Made by a program: the position numbers and the translations under genes. A DNA stretch of 64,000 nucleotides from NCBI RefSeq assembly GCF_932294415.1, contig NC_065535.1, positions 24,826,782-24,890,781 of the forward strand. The letters are read 5' to 3'. The notes below the pieces were generated by a model. The model saw nothing but the letters and a program-made list of their open reading frames with translations, was not told the DNA's origin and did no database searches. This stretch comes from Quercus robur (Eukaryota; Streptophyta; Magnoliopsida; Fagales; Fagaceae). Position 1 is the stretch's first letter, and every line of letters begins with the position of its first letter. Below are positions 1-11,176 of the stretch, piece after piece.

Positions 1-290
1 CCCTATTTAAGATAAACCACACCTCAAGCAAAGGTACGAAAACAAACACACTGAGATCAAAGTTCTGAGATTGGCCTTTCACTCTAACTCTTATCTAACT
101 TTACCATTGGAGACTTAGTGGTCGGCGCCACACTAGTGGCCACCACCACACTAGTGGCCACCACCACACCAGTGGCCACCTGAGCCAAGATCTCCCGTTC
201 TAGTTTTTTGCAGGATTGCTGACGAAATTAGGCCACCCTTCATCTGGACAAACATCTAGACTGACAATTTTGTCATCATCAGTCATTATC
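1..290. repeat. Possible LTR-retrotransposon remnant with short tandem repeat
   Basis: The stretch contains a CTCTAACTCTTATCTAACTT tract, then about three 20-bp tandem copies around CACACTAGTGGCCACC (about 124-180), then a TTGCAGGATTGCTGACGA segment. This order resembles the 3' part of Gypsy-type LTRs of dicots. The resemblance is from memory of such LTRs and no partner LTR or TSD is visible, so the call is weak. The remaining bases up to the MITE at 436 are A+T-rich with nothing recognised. Confidence 0.3.
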
Positions 291-435
291 TATTATTAAT
301 GTGTAGAGGTGTGACCATTTTATTTTTTTAAGTGTGTATAACATTTTTATTTTTATTCAATTGTTATTTCCTATTTGTTATTGTTTTTATAAAAAATATT
401 TCATTGTTTTTATATAAAAAAATATTTTAAACTAA

Positions 436-955
436 GGGTATGCTTGGTAGACTGTAATAGACATTGTAATATAATAGTTATTCTTATAGTTTAGTTATTT
501 AGTAATATAGTTATGTTTTTATTACAGAGAATAGTCATTCTTTATGAATAGTTATTCTTTAAAATGAGGAATAATTATTTATCTCTAAAAAAGGATGTAA
601 TAGTTATTCCTTAGTAGGTGTATTAATTTTTACAATTAATATATTTGTAAATAAAAAAACTTTCTATATGCACATAACAATTATGAAAATAAAAATCATA
701 AAAAATAACTAATCTCTCTTTCAAATTTAAAAAATATTATTTTTTAAGAAATATAATTATATGAGTAAGATATTTCCTAAAATATATCTTAAGTTTGATT
801 TAAAATGTTTTTATTCTATTGTCTTTAGGGTTCTATTATTGTATTGTCACCAAACAAATAAATAGTAATAACCATTACATTACAACATTTTATATTCTTT
901 GTAACATTTATTCTTATTCCTATATAATTACTATTACTGTCTACCAAATATGTCC
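436..955. mobile_element. PIF/Harbinger-like MITE, 520 bp
   Basis: The left end reads GGGTATGCTTGGTAGACTGT and the right end, read on the other strand, GGACATATTTGGTAGACAGT, so the terminal inverted repeats (TIRs) match well. A 3-bp TAA lies on both sides (433-435 and 956-958), the TSD type of PIF/Harbinger elements. The interior is A+T-rich and carries no coding capacity. A related, interrupted copy starts at 48001. The following 300 bases (956-1257) hold nothing I recognise. Confidence 0.65.
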
Positions 956-1257
956 TAAATAATAAAATTAAACCCATTGGCATTGTATTAATTATCAACC
1001 CATATAGCCACATTCATTTATACATAGATAATATACTAAGTATCTACTTAATCAATTAGGTACTTGAAACATCATTTATTTTTTTTAACAATATACACAC
1101 ATGTAACAAATTCTCTGTATTTTTTAATTATTAAATTATATAAAGTTATATTATATTTATAATATATACACACACTTTCACACACATCACAATTCACACA
1201 AATAATATTATGACAAAATAAATAAATGTATACAATCAGTATTACGCACATATATAA

Positions 1258-2036
1258 TGTAGGAACAAGGGCCCAAAATAGTATATTGGGCCTTGAGCCT
1301 TATCCGAGGACATTGATAGATCTGAGGAGAAGCAAGTAGTTGTTAAACGTTCCCAGTTAAAGTCTCAAAGATGGGGAACAAGTGAGAGGTTGTTTGAATA
1401 GGAACTCCTTCTCGGATATGATGAATACAGTTCACAAGATATATTCAATCTGTTAGCGTAATCCTCCAAGAAGCTCCAATGATAGAGACGCGCTTCAGGA
1501 ACATACAAGAAGAAAGGAAACCTAAAAATATCTAAGGAAAAGTTGTCACTACCGCATTAAATGCACTGCAGCTACTTTTCTGACCACATTTATGTGAAGA
1601 AGACCTCTGAACATTACTACCTTGGCTACCACAACTTACAGAAAACCAGAGAGGGTGTCTGATGGGACAGGTACTCAAGTAAGGGTTCGGATGATCAACA
1701 AGTGGAGGGTGAAGATGATCCAAAGAAGGATATATAAGGTGAAAGACTCTTCATGGATGAGGGATCGGAAAAAAGGGAAAGAGAACACTGTAGTAATCAA
1801 AATTGTCTCTGTATTTAAGTGTGATCAACATACATAATTATAACCTCCTCGAACTGAAAGTCTATTGATATCAATGATTCTTGTTTGTACCTGATTGTCA
1901 TTTAATTCCATATTAGCCGTTGTTTAATTCGTTAGGACTTAGTTCTTCGACCCATTCTCTACAAATTTATTGTATTGGGCCTATTGGATCGAGATCCCAT
2001 ATCCTTTGGATTTGGGCCACAAATCGAGACTCTACA
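1258..2036 (+). mobile_element. Solo LTR, 779 bp
   Basis: The block begins TGTAG and ends CTACA, the short inverted TG...CA termini of LTRs, and is flanked on both sides by the identical 5-bp TSD TATAA (1253-1257 and 2037-2041). A TATATAAGG box sits at 1731-1739, fitting a promoter inside an LTR. No retroviral-type internal domain or second LTR follows, so this is most simply a solo LTR left by recombination. The 71-codon reading frame inside it (1622-1837) is not supported as a gene. The flank 2037-2295 has a short GATGA run and nothing else. Confidence 0.7.
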
Positions 2037-2295
2037 TATAATATAAATTTATAATAAAGAGAGATACTGATTTAGATAGTTAAATAAAAAAAAGAGATGA
2101 GATGAGATGAGATTCATGAGAATGAAATTAGAAATCAAATCAAAGAGAGAAAGTGAGAGTATTCTATGTTGTTTTTGGTTTTGAGATGTACTGATCTATG
2201 TTTTTATTTGGTTTTGAATTTGGGCTGTGATCAGGGATGCAAAAATACTTTTAGGTGTAAATCAAACTAATAAAACAAATATTTTATACATATAA

Positions 2296-2297
<2 letters not shown>

Positions 2298-2329
<32 letters not shown>
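2298..2329. repeat. AT microsatellite
   Basis: An uninterrupted alternating AT tract of roughly 30 bases at the proposed 5' end of the Helitron-like element. Confidence 0.9.
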
Positions 2330-2332
<3 letters not shown>

Positions 2333-3570
2333 GAAACCTCTGAAACCCTCACAATTTTCCACGTCAGCACAATATTTAAATAAAATTATCATTTTTTTAA
2401 TTATTTTTGTTTAGTCCAAACTTAACAAGGAGTGAAATTTTATTTCTCTAATAAGTCCAACTTAAACTCAAACTCATCAATATCATCTTATTATTTTTGG
2501 TGAAGATAATTGTGATTTTGGATTTTGTTTGTATATTAAACTTTTCTTTAGAGAGATCGGTATTGTTTGTGCAATCTGTTATAATTGGAGTAGTGAATCA
2601 CATCCTCACGTATTTGATTTATTGCACACTTATCTTCACCAATATAATAAGATATTATCCTCAGTTATTATAGTTGGAACACGCCACTACTAAAAAATAA
2701 AACCCTAAACCTAGAACAATATAATCAGCTTATTCCGTTCACTCCCTTCTCATCAAAGCCTCTCTTCCCTGCAGTATCAAGATCTCTCTTAATCTCCTCC
2801 ATCCAGTTTCGTTAAAGCTTTTGGTATTTGATGTTTGGTGTACCGACCTCAAGCTAAGGTATCTTTTTAATTGAAAGAGCTGGAAAATTTATTAATGAAG
2901 ATTGTGGTCAGTATCTCTATACTATTCTTTTCTCACGTTTTTTCAATATTGTGCAATAAGAGTCTTGAACCATCATGTAGTAGTTAATTTAGTGCATTTT
3001 TTTGGCATTATATTATCTCAGACTCGTCCGTTTAGGGAGAGGACGGTTAGAAAATTTACCTTTTAGCTGTGATTGTCTTAATTATGTTTGTTGATATTGC
3101 CCTCTTTAAGTGATTGCTCCATCAACAAACAGCTTAAGATGGAAATAGGAACAATCTTCTACTCAACTAATTCCTTCTTTTCCTTTGTCTCTGGTACACC
3201 AACAATTCAGTTTTTTATTTTTTTTGGTTTTCAAAAAGGTTAGTTTTCGTAGCACAATTTTGTACCTTTATATTCTAAACACAGAGAATATTTTTCATAT
3301 TGTGTTTTTGAAACTTCAAATTATTGTTAAAATAACGGGTGTATATTGCAGGAAAAGTAGAGTTACATTAGAAGATGATGCATAAATTGATAGGAATTCT
3401 CCTTATGTTGCCCATATAATCAAATACGGTATTTTGTATACCCTTTGAGCAATTGCATGCATTGATGTATGATTGAGATTTTTTTTTTTTTGGTTCGAAG
3501 TAATGCTTGAAATTAAATGCAATTGATATGGCTCCACTATTTGCTATGGCTATCTTCACGAACACTGTCA

Positions 3571-4290
3571 TGGATTATTCTTTTGAGGGTAACCAATCTC
3601 ACTTATATTTCTCTGTTGTGTAGTCATATATTTGTCTAGACTCTAAATCTTTTAATTTTAATAGCTATAATCATGGATTATTCTCTCGAGTGTACCTTAT
3701 CTCTCTCTTATATTTATTTGTAGTATATATTTTGTTTTTTCTTTCGATAATTTTTAGGCTTTGAATTTTTTGATTTGCTAATTTTTATGGCCTTTTGAAA
3801 GTTTAACTTCTAAATTATTGGGTTGATTTTTGTAACATCTTAAACTAGTCTCTTATCTCTTATATTTCTCTATTGGGTAGTCATTTTTTTTTTCAATAAT
3901 TTATGGCTCTGAATCATCTTATTATTATTTTTTTATTTTTTTATTTTTGACTTTTGGAAGTTTTGACATTGGGTTCTTTGATTTTCCACTTCTTTTTTTT
4001 TTTTTTAATTCTTTTGAGGTAACACGTATTTCTCTATATTTCTATGTAGAGTAGAGTAGTCACAATCATATATTTTTTGTTTTGTTTCAATAATTTCTAA
4101 GCTTTGTATATTTAATTTCTTTAATATTTTTAGGTTTTTGGAAGTTTTAACATTTGAATTTTTGGGTTCATTTTTTGCAATAATTGAACCTGTCAACTAT
4201 AGCAATGTATTAGTCTTCTAAGGATAATTCCATCTTTCTTTTATATTTTTTTGTAGTGTAGTCATATATTTTTCATTTTGTTTTGATAAT
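3571..4290. repeat. Degenerate tandem repeats inside the Helitron-like element
   Basis: Five imperfect repeats of about 100-195 bp start near 3571, 3673, 3840, 4005 and 4198. Each has a segment like ATTCTTTTGAGGTAAC, then CTTATATTTCTCT, GTAGTCATATATT, and TTTCAATAATTT with CTCTGAAT. They are too diverged for a recent array. Similar internal tandem repeats are common in non-autonomous Helitrons. Confidence 0.55.
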
Positions 4291-4567
4291 TTCAGCTCTG
4301 AATTTTGTAATGATATATTATACCTTTATGTAAAGTTTTTGTGTGCATTGTATGAGATTAAGAAATATGAATTAAACTTAGTATAACCTAATAGATTTTA
4401 CTTTTTCTCATGTCATGTGTTAGTAATTGAGCTGAATTTGACATGATCCATAGGCCAAATCATAGGAGCTTATTTATTAAAACTTATTAATTAATATATC
4501 ATTTGTTTCATAATACATTATACATTTATGCAAGGTTTTCCCGTATATCGTACGGGTTAGCGACTAG

Positions 4568-5270
4568 TATTTTTTAATTTCCAAATCAAAGGGTTGAATT
4601 GAATCCCTGAAGATAACATACGGCCGCCCCTGATTTCTTTTCGCTTTCGCAACAACATCAGCATTTAAATTAAGGGAGGATTCTCACTGGAAATTTTCAA
4701 AGTCTTTGAGTTAGTGGGATTTATTATTATCTTGATCAATTAATTAGTAGTCTACAAGTTTCCTTATTGCAAGTTACACAGGCATGAGGCATCTATGTAC
4801 CTTTCAAACGATCTGACCACGACGAAAGCAAAAAAAGTAATAAAAAAGATTACAATATTGTAAAAACAGATCTACTTTTCATTTTCTGCAAGTAACAGAT
4901 AAAAAAAATTATAAATTTATCATGATTAGAGTACTTCAATATTAAAAATAGAGGTGTGACCGATGCTGATGGGATCCAATTAAATCAAGTGATATCTAAT
5001 CAACTTTATCCCTATAAAAAAAAAAAAAATGAGATTTACTAACATGTGCCCTTAGGCCTTAAGGCATATATTAGTAAACCATTTTAAAAAAATTATAAAA
5101 AAAATGAAAAAATAATTAACTCTTTTAACAGATTTTTCAATATTTCGTAAATTTTTTTCCAAAATAGATGATTAATATATGATCCAAAAAACTCTATCTT
5201 CTAATCAAATGAAAAAGATGAATGTGAGTCTTATTCAAATTTTTTTCCCAACTAATATTATTGACTAATT

Positions 5271-5306
<36 letters not shown>

Positions 5307-6565
5307 AATAATATTGAATATTGAGTATGTTCCATTACGCTTCTTTTATATTTTTGTTAGTGCCCTATCATTTATTTATTTATTGTTTGTTTTTGCGTGT
5401 AAACTATCAAAGTGATGCTACATTTTCTAAAACTTCCAAAGTATTGACAATGGCCTTTTATTTTCTTGTTCTGTCCAGCCGTCTTCTGATCTTGACAAAC
5501 ATTGGTAGGGCTGATTGTTTTGACTTGGTGCTATAGTTTCATATGAAACGTGATTAAGATTTTGGAGCTTTCACTCTTTTTTTTCTTTTTCTTTTTTACC
5601 ACAAATCTTGCTATAATTTTGTCGTGGTTTGAATGTGAATTGTTAGAATATTTTTATTTACAATATTTTTTAGTGTTTTAATAGAATTCGGCTTTCTTTC
5701 CTCTTTGATGTCTTTCCTATTATGAGTAGGCCAATTTAATGCATATTGATTAGCAAAAATTTCCAAACATTGGTTCTCTCGATGTACTTCCTTATTAAAT
5801 GTTTTCTTTTAAACTCAAACGTTTTCTAAGCTGCTAATCTGATATGTTTCTTTCTTACAATATTGAAAGAATCGAAGTAATAAACATGAGAATTTCTTTC
5901 TAACGTATATCTCGTTAAATGTGTTTTAATTGGTATGGATTCTTTACTTTATATAGATTTCTATATCCAGCCAAAATGAGATGTAGAGAAAAAGATCAAT
6001 TTTGGTTAAAGACTTTTCACGTAACAAAAACTTCTCAAAAAAAAATCTTGTTCAGTCAGTTTCCTTTTTTTGAGGAAAAATATATATTCCCACTTCACTA
6101 TGTTTTTGGGTAAAAGAAAGTACTATTTTGAGAACTTCATTTTCTACAAGTGGTGTAGGCTTGTAAGGATAATCAATAAAGTGGCTTGGTTGTTATATCC
6201 TACGGACAGTGTGCATAAATTATTTGTCTACTACATCGGATAAATCAATAGACGGTGTCTATTGTCTCACAATAGTGACATGATCTATGTCTCAACTTTG
6301 CCACCTAAAAACTCATGAATTGATGGTGAATTATTTGTTATGTTATGAGATGAGATGCACTTTAAGCACCAACGAGGTAATATCTCCTAATTTTATTTTT
6401 TGTTTTGTGGTGAAATATAATTTATGTGAAATGTTAGTATTTAAATGATAATTTGAAAATTATTTATTTATCAATTATAACTCTTTGGAAACAAAAATGG
6501 TAGAGAAAAAGTTACAAATTCTTATAAAAATGATTGTATACTATTTACAGTCAACCACTTCAACA
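4568..6565. other. Gene-free A+T-rich stretch
   Basis: No gene-like open frame is present. The stretch holds a long poly-A run (5277-5303) and a 46-bp near-palindrome at 5034-5079 (described separately). I see no other structure. Confidence 0.6.
5034..5079. repeat. Short near-perfect inverted repeat
   Basis: TTTACTAACATGTGCCCTTA and the opposite-strand TTTACTAATATATGCCTTAA meet with almost no loop. The CCCTTAGG core resembles the subterminal sequence of the Mutator-type MITE at 12262-12446. It may be a deletion derivative in which the two termini have come together. Confidence 0.45.
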
Positions 6566-6830
6566 AATTGTGACAAATGATGTAGTAAGGGGAAGAACTA
6601 TTTTGATTTTCAATGGTGTAGTACTGGAAGAGCTATTTTTGTTTCTTTGGAAGTTTTGTCTAGTTCAGTAGATAGTTGTACTGCCTGTAATCTAGGCCGT
6701 CGTCCATGTTTCTTATTGCATGGACAAATTATGCAATGAACTTTGTAAGTATTCATGAAATTATTTTGATAATTTTCTTCTTTGCTAAAATATACCGCTG
6801 AGCCCTTTGACCAATTCAAGTTGAGGCTAA
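6566..6830. repeat. Diverged single copy of the 102-bp repeat region
   Basis: This segment contains TTGTACTGCCTGTAATCTA, a TGGACAAATT core, GAACTTTGTAAGTATTCATG and an AAAATATACCGCTGAGCCC tail. The same features recur in order in the array at 7700-8050. It is an older relative of that array and has no reliable coding content. Confidence 0.6.
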
Positions 6831-7702
6831 GGCAAAAACCATAAATGAGTTTATGTGTATTTAAATATCACTTAAAATAATATTTATTTATTAATCTTCA
6901 ATTTAATTAATGTTGTACTATACTTTTAAAAAAAATCATTATTCTTACCTTTATTCTTTTTTTATTCTTCTTTTTATATAGGATTAAAGCATTTGAGTGA
7001 TGATAGAAATACTATAAATTTTAGCACATAGTCTTATAATCGTGTCAATTGTCACCAGTTAAAAAAAAAAAAATTGATTGGAAAAGAAGTGATTGGTAGC
7101 ACCTCAACAATATAATAATTTAATTTTTGAATTGCTTATTATTATTGATGACATAACAATTTGTAAGACATATGTGATAATATTTGTAGTAATTCTGGCA
7201 TTAATTAATTTTTGAGCATTTTTAAAGGAAAATGCTAAAGGTAATACAAATTTTATTACATAAAATTTATAAATTGATATGGCAACAATGTATGTGATTA
7301 GTTCAACTACTTAATAAATGAATTTGAAATGTGTTTGGGTAATTGGTGGCACATTAGTTTGTGAACTTTACGTTATAAACTTGTAATAAACCTAACATTA
7401 CTCTCCTTAAAAGTGGAGGAAAAAAAAATGTTCAACTAAATTTTTTTTTATTTTTTTAGATCGCTTATTGGCCCCACATCTAGGGGGGCCTTTCTCTAGT
7501 AGGGGACCCTCGGCGTAGGGCTAGCCTTAGCCTTGATTTCATGATATTTCAAAGATAAAGGTTAGGGATACAACTTTTACTATAATTTGTTAAAGTAGTT
7601 GACTATGAGTGGTTGAAGAAAAAAAAAAGTTAAAATACTACTTAGCAAACCACTTAAGCAAATTATGGTAAAAATTATGACAAAATTTGTATTCGAATAG
7701 GA

Positions 7703-8010
7703 ATTATAGTTCAATAGATGGTTGTCTACCCATGTGTCCCTGTTTCCTATTGAATGGACAAATTGAGCAATGAAATGAACTTTGTAAGTATGCATGCAAT
7801 TATTTAGATTGTTGTACTGCCTATAATCTACCCATGTGTCCCTGTTTCCCATTGGATGGACAAATTGAGCAATGAAATGAACTTTGTAAGTATGCATGCA
7901 ATTATTTAGATTGTTGTACTGCCTATAATCTACCCATGTGTCCTTGTTTCCTATTGGATGGACAAATTGAGCAATGAAATGAACTTTGTAAGTATGCATG
8001 CAATTATTTT
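7703..8010. repeat. 102-bp tandem repeat, three copies
   Basis: The core AATTGAGCAATGAAATGAAC recurs at 7761, 7863 and 7965, an exact 102-bp spacing, with nearly identical flanks. On the minus strand the array gives a 139-codon open frame that simply repeats itself. The unit length is a multiple of three, which explains the open frame. I do not call it a gene. Bases 8011-8778 downstream have A+T-rich sequence and no gene. Confidence 0.85.
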
Positions 8011-8984
8011 CATAATTTTCTTTCTAAAATATACGGTTGAGCCCTTTTTAGTCCATGATATTTCAAAGCAAAAAGTTTACAGATACAACTTTTACCTCAA
8101 TTTATCAAAGTGCTTGATTATGTGCCCGTTTGGTTTTGGTTAAGCTTTTTGGCCCCAAAAAAGCACAATGGCGTTTTGTAATTGGGAATATGGGTTATAG
8201 AAAAAAAAATAAAAAATAAAAAATAGTAGATACATGCAAAAATGATTGTCCACTGCTCACAACTAGTTGTGAGTAGTGCTAATGGCCCAAATAAAATATT
8301 ATTTTTTTGCCATGTCAACTAACACCTGTACTGCCATGTCAACCGACACTTGTACTATCAAGTTATATTAGCTTAAAATATTATATATATAAAAAAGGAA
8401 GTAATGTTCCCCTGAAATTAGTATAGAGTCCTTAATCAATTTCGCTTTTCTAATTGTAAGAATTTTTTAAAGTAGAAGGAACAATTAAAATACACGAAAA
8501 GCGTATTGTTTCCTCTCAAAAGTAACAAATTACAAAGACAAAAGGTTCAACATTTTTCACTAGGAAGAAAGGTATGCTGCCATCTGCAAATGTCCACTAA
8601 ACCAAAGAACAAATAGAATAGGTCCTATCAAAGGGAAGCTTAATCCCATCAAATTTCCTTTCATACCAAATCATCTATGCGAGGTAAAACAACACCACAT
8701 TCCAAACCCTTGTGCTATTCTATCAGCCAAACACCCATTTCAAACAAAGAAGCGACTCAAACACCTCATTGGCATAATAGGGGTGGCAAAATCAACCCAA
8801 ACCCATTTGCCTACCCAAACCCGCCTACTTAAATGAGACCCAAACCCACCCAATTATTAATTGGGTTAAATGGGTATTAACCCAATTAAACCTAATTAAC
8901 ATTAATGTTTATTGGGTTTTAATTGGGTACCTAATTAGACCCAATTATGATCCAACTATCATTTCTGCAAATCACTCAACTCTA

Positions 8985-10276
8985 AAATGCCCCAAAAACA
9001 CTAAAATTACCAAAATACCCCATCAACCTAAAAAATGACCAAAATAACACCTAAACCTAAAAATGACCAAAATACCCCTAAAACCTAAAAAAAGACAAAA
9101 ATACCCCTTAAACCTAAAAAATGACAAAAATACTCCCAAAACCTAAAAATTACCAAAATAACCCCAAAACCTACAAAATGACCAAAATACCCTCGAAACC
9201 CATAAAATGACCAAAATATCACTCGAAACCCAAAAAATGACCAAAATACCCCCCAAAACCCAAAAATGACCAAAATACCATCGAAACCTTAAAATTACCA
9301 AAATAACCCCAAAACCCAAAAAATGAACAAAATAACCCAAAAACGACCAAAATACCCCCGAAACCCAAAAAATCACCAAAATACCCCCCAAAACCTAAAA
9401 ATTACCAAAAATACCCCCCAAAACCTAAAAATGACCAAAATACCCCCAAAACCAAAAAAATGACCAAAATACCCCCAAAACCTAAAAATTACCAAAATTA
9501 CCCCAAAACCTACAAAATGACCAAAATACCCCAAAAACCTAAAAATTACTAAAATAACCCCAAAACCTACAAACTGACCAAAATACCCCCGAAACCCAAA
9601 AAATGACCAAAATACTCCCCAAAACCTAAAAATTACCAAATATACCCCCAAAACCTAAAAATTACCAAAATACCCCCCAAAACCTAAAAATTACCAAAAA
9701 TACCCCCCAAAACCTTATAATGACCAAAATACCCCCCAAAACCCAAAAAATTACCAAAATACCCCCCAAACTCAAAAAATTACCAAAATACCCCCCGAAA
9801 CCTAAAAATGACCAAAATCCCTCTAAAACCTAAAAAATGGCCAAAATAACCCCAAAACCTAAAAATGACCAAAATACCCCCGAAACCTAAAAAATGACAA
9901 AAATACCATCGAAACCTAAAAAATAATCAAAATAGTCTAGAAACCTAAAAATGACCAAAATACCCCCTAAACCTAAAAAATTACCAGAATACTCATGAAA
10001 CCTAAAAAATGACCAAAATACCCTCACCTATAAAGTGACGAAAATACCCCTAAACCTTTGAAATGACCCAAATAAACCCAAAACCTCTAAAATGGCCACA
10101 AACAACCTGAAACCTCTAAAATTAACAAAAATACCCTGAAACCCCTAAAACGACCAAAATACCTCTAAACCTATAAAAACGACTAAAATACCTGTCAAAA
10201 TATCTAAAATGACCAATATACCACTAATCCTATAAGATGGACAAAATACACCCGAAGCCTCTAAAATTACCAAAGT
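8985..10276. repeat. Minisatellite, first arm (about 44 units)
   Basis: Units of 28-30 bp built on ACCAAAATACCCC followed by AAACCTAAAAATG repeat, with drift, for about 1.3 kb. Because the unit is nearly stop-free in the reverse direction, several frames stay open (for example about 9085-9651 on minus), but the predicted peptides are only Phe/Trp/Gly-rich repeats and are not genes. Confidence 0.9.
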
Positions 10277-11005
10277 AGGGGTTTGGGGTATTTTGGATGT
10301 TTCGAGGCTATTTTCGTTAAATTAAAGGTTCTAAGAGTATTTCAGTCATTTTGTAGGTTTTGAGGGAATGTCACTAATTTTTTAGGTTTTAGGGGTGTTT
10401 CATTAACTTTTAAATTTTTGGGTCATTTTTTGTAATTTTCTAGGTTTTGGAGGTCGTTTAATAACTTTTTAAGTTTTAGGGATATTTCAATCATTCTTTA
10501 GGTTTCTGAGGTATCTTAGTCATTTTTAGGTTTAGGGGGTATTTTGGTCATTTTTTAGTTTTAGGGGGGATTTGGGTAATTTTTTAGGTTTAGGGTATAT
10601 TTTTATCGACTTATAGGTTTAAGAGGCATTTTTGTCATTTTAGAGGTTTCGGGAGTATTTTGGTCATTTTTTGGGTTTCAAGAGTATTTTGGTAATTTTT
10701 TGGGTTTCAGGAGTATTTTGGTCATTTTTTGGGTTTCGGGGGTATTTTGGTTATTTTTTTGGTTTCGGGGGTCATTTTTTGGGTTTCAAGGGGTATTTTG
10801 GTCATTTTTTGGATTTCTGGGGTATTTTGGTAATTTTTAGGTTTCGAGGGTGTTTTGGTCATTTTTTAGGTTTCAATAGTATTTTGGTCATTTTTTGAGT
10901 TTTGGGGGTATTTTGGTCATTTTAGATTTAGGGGTATTTTGGTCATTTTTTTGAAGATTTTAGAGAACTTTGATCATTTTCACTTTAGTGGCATTTTGGT
11001 AATTT
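10277..11005. repeat. Minisatellite, second arm in inverse orientation (about 25 units)
   Basis: From about 10277 the same unit appears as its reverse complement (GGTATTTTGGTCATTTTT with AGGTTTCGGGG) and runs to about 11005. Unlike the first arm it has many homogeneous copies in its right half (about 10640-10960). The two arms could pair to form a very long imperfect hairpin. Confidence 0.9.
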
Positions 11006-11176
11006 TGATAATTGAGTAATTGAGTAGATTGGAGTTTACCCATAATAATTGGGTTGGGTTGGATTTGAGTTAGAAGCAATTAATTAAATGGATTTTAATG
11101 GATAAATGAGTTTTATATACCCAACCCAATTATGTCCACCCCAAACCCACCCAAATCTGCCCATTTGCCACCCCTA

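Larger units (their letters stand above)
2296..4567 (+). mobile_element. Helitron-like element with captured, intron-like sequence
   Basis: The 3' end has the Helitron signature: a 6-bp stem hairpin CCCGTATATCGTACGGG (4540-4556), a short spacer, then CTAG at 4564-4567 followed by the target T. The proposed 5' end is TCTATATATAT at 2296, preceded by A and followed after the AT tract by a CCACGTCAGC motif. A second possible start is TCTCTATACTATTC near 2911. No Rep/helicase coding is present, so it would be non-autonomous. Bases 2700-3400 look like a transcribed leader with splice-like junctions but encode nothing recognised. A shorter, diverged copy of the pre-terminal sequence lies at 4313-4340. 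Confidence 0.5.
8779..11176. mobile_element. hAT-like non-autonomous element with opposed minisatellite arms
   Basis: The element starts AGGGGTGGCAAA and ends TTTGCCACCCCTA, so its tips are inverted repeats of the kind found on hAT MITEs. It is flanked by a near-perfect 8-bp duplication, GGCATAAT (8771-8778) and CGCATAAT (11177-11184). The subterminal DNA carries several AATTGGG/CCCAATT motifs in both orientations. Everything between is one 28-30-bp minisatellite present in two opposite orientations. No transposase is encoded. Confidence 0.65.

Noticed and set aside
1622-1837. 71-codon frame as a small gene
   Set aside because: It lies inside the solo LTR and spans its TATA box.
7580-7999. 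139-codon minus-strand frame with three repeated segments
   Set aside because: It is the 102-bp tandem array read in one frame; the unit length is divisible by three. There is no supporting homology.
9085-9651. Several overlapping open frames rich in Phe, Gly and Trp
   Set aside because: They are translations of the 28-30-bp minisatellite in frames that happen to lack stops.
8985-11005. Regularly repeated short units suggesting a CRISPR array
   Set aside because: Units are contiguous without unique spacers, drift strongly, reverse orientation, and the DNA is from a plant.
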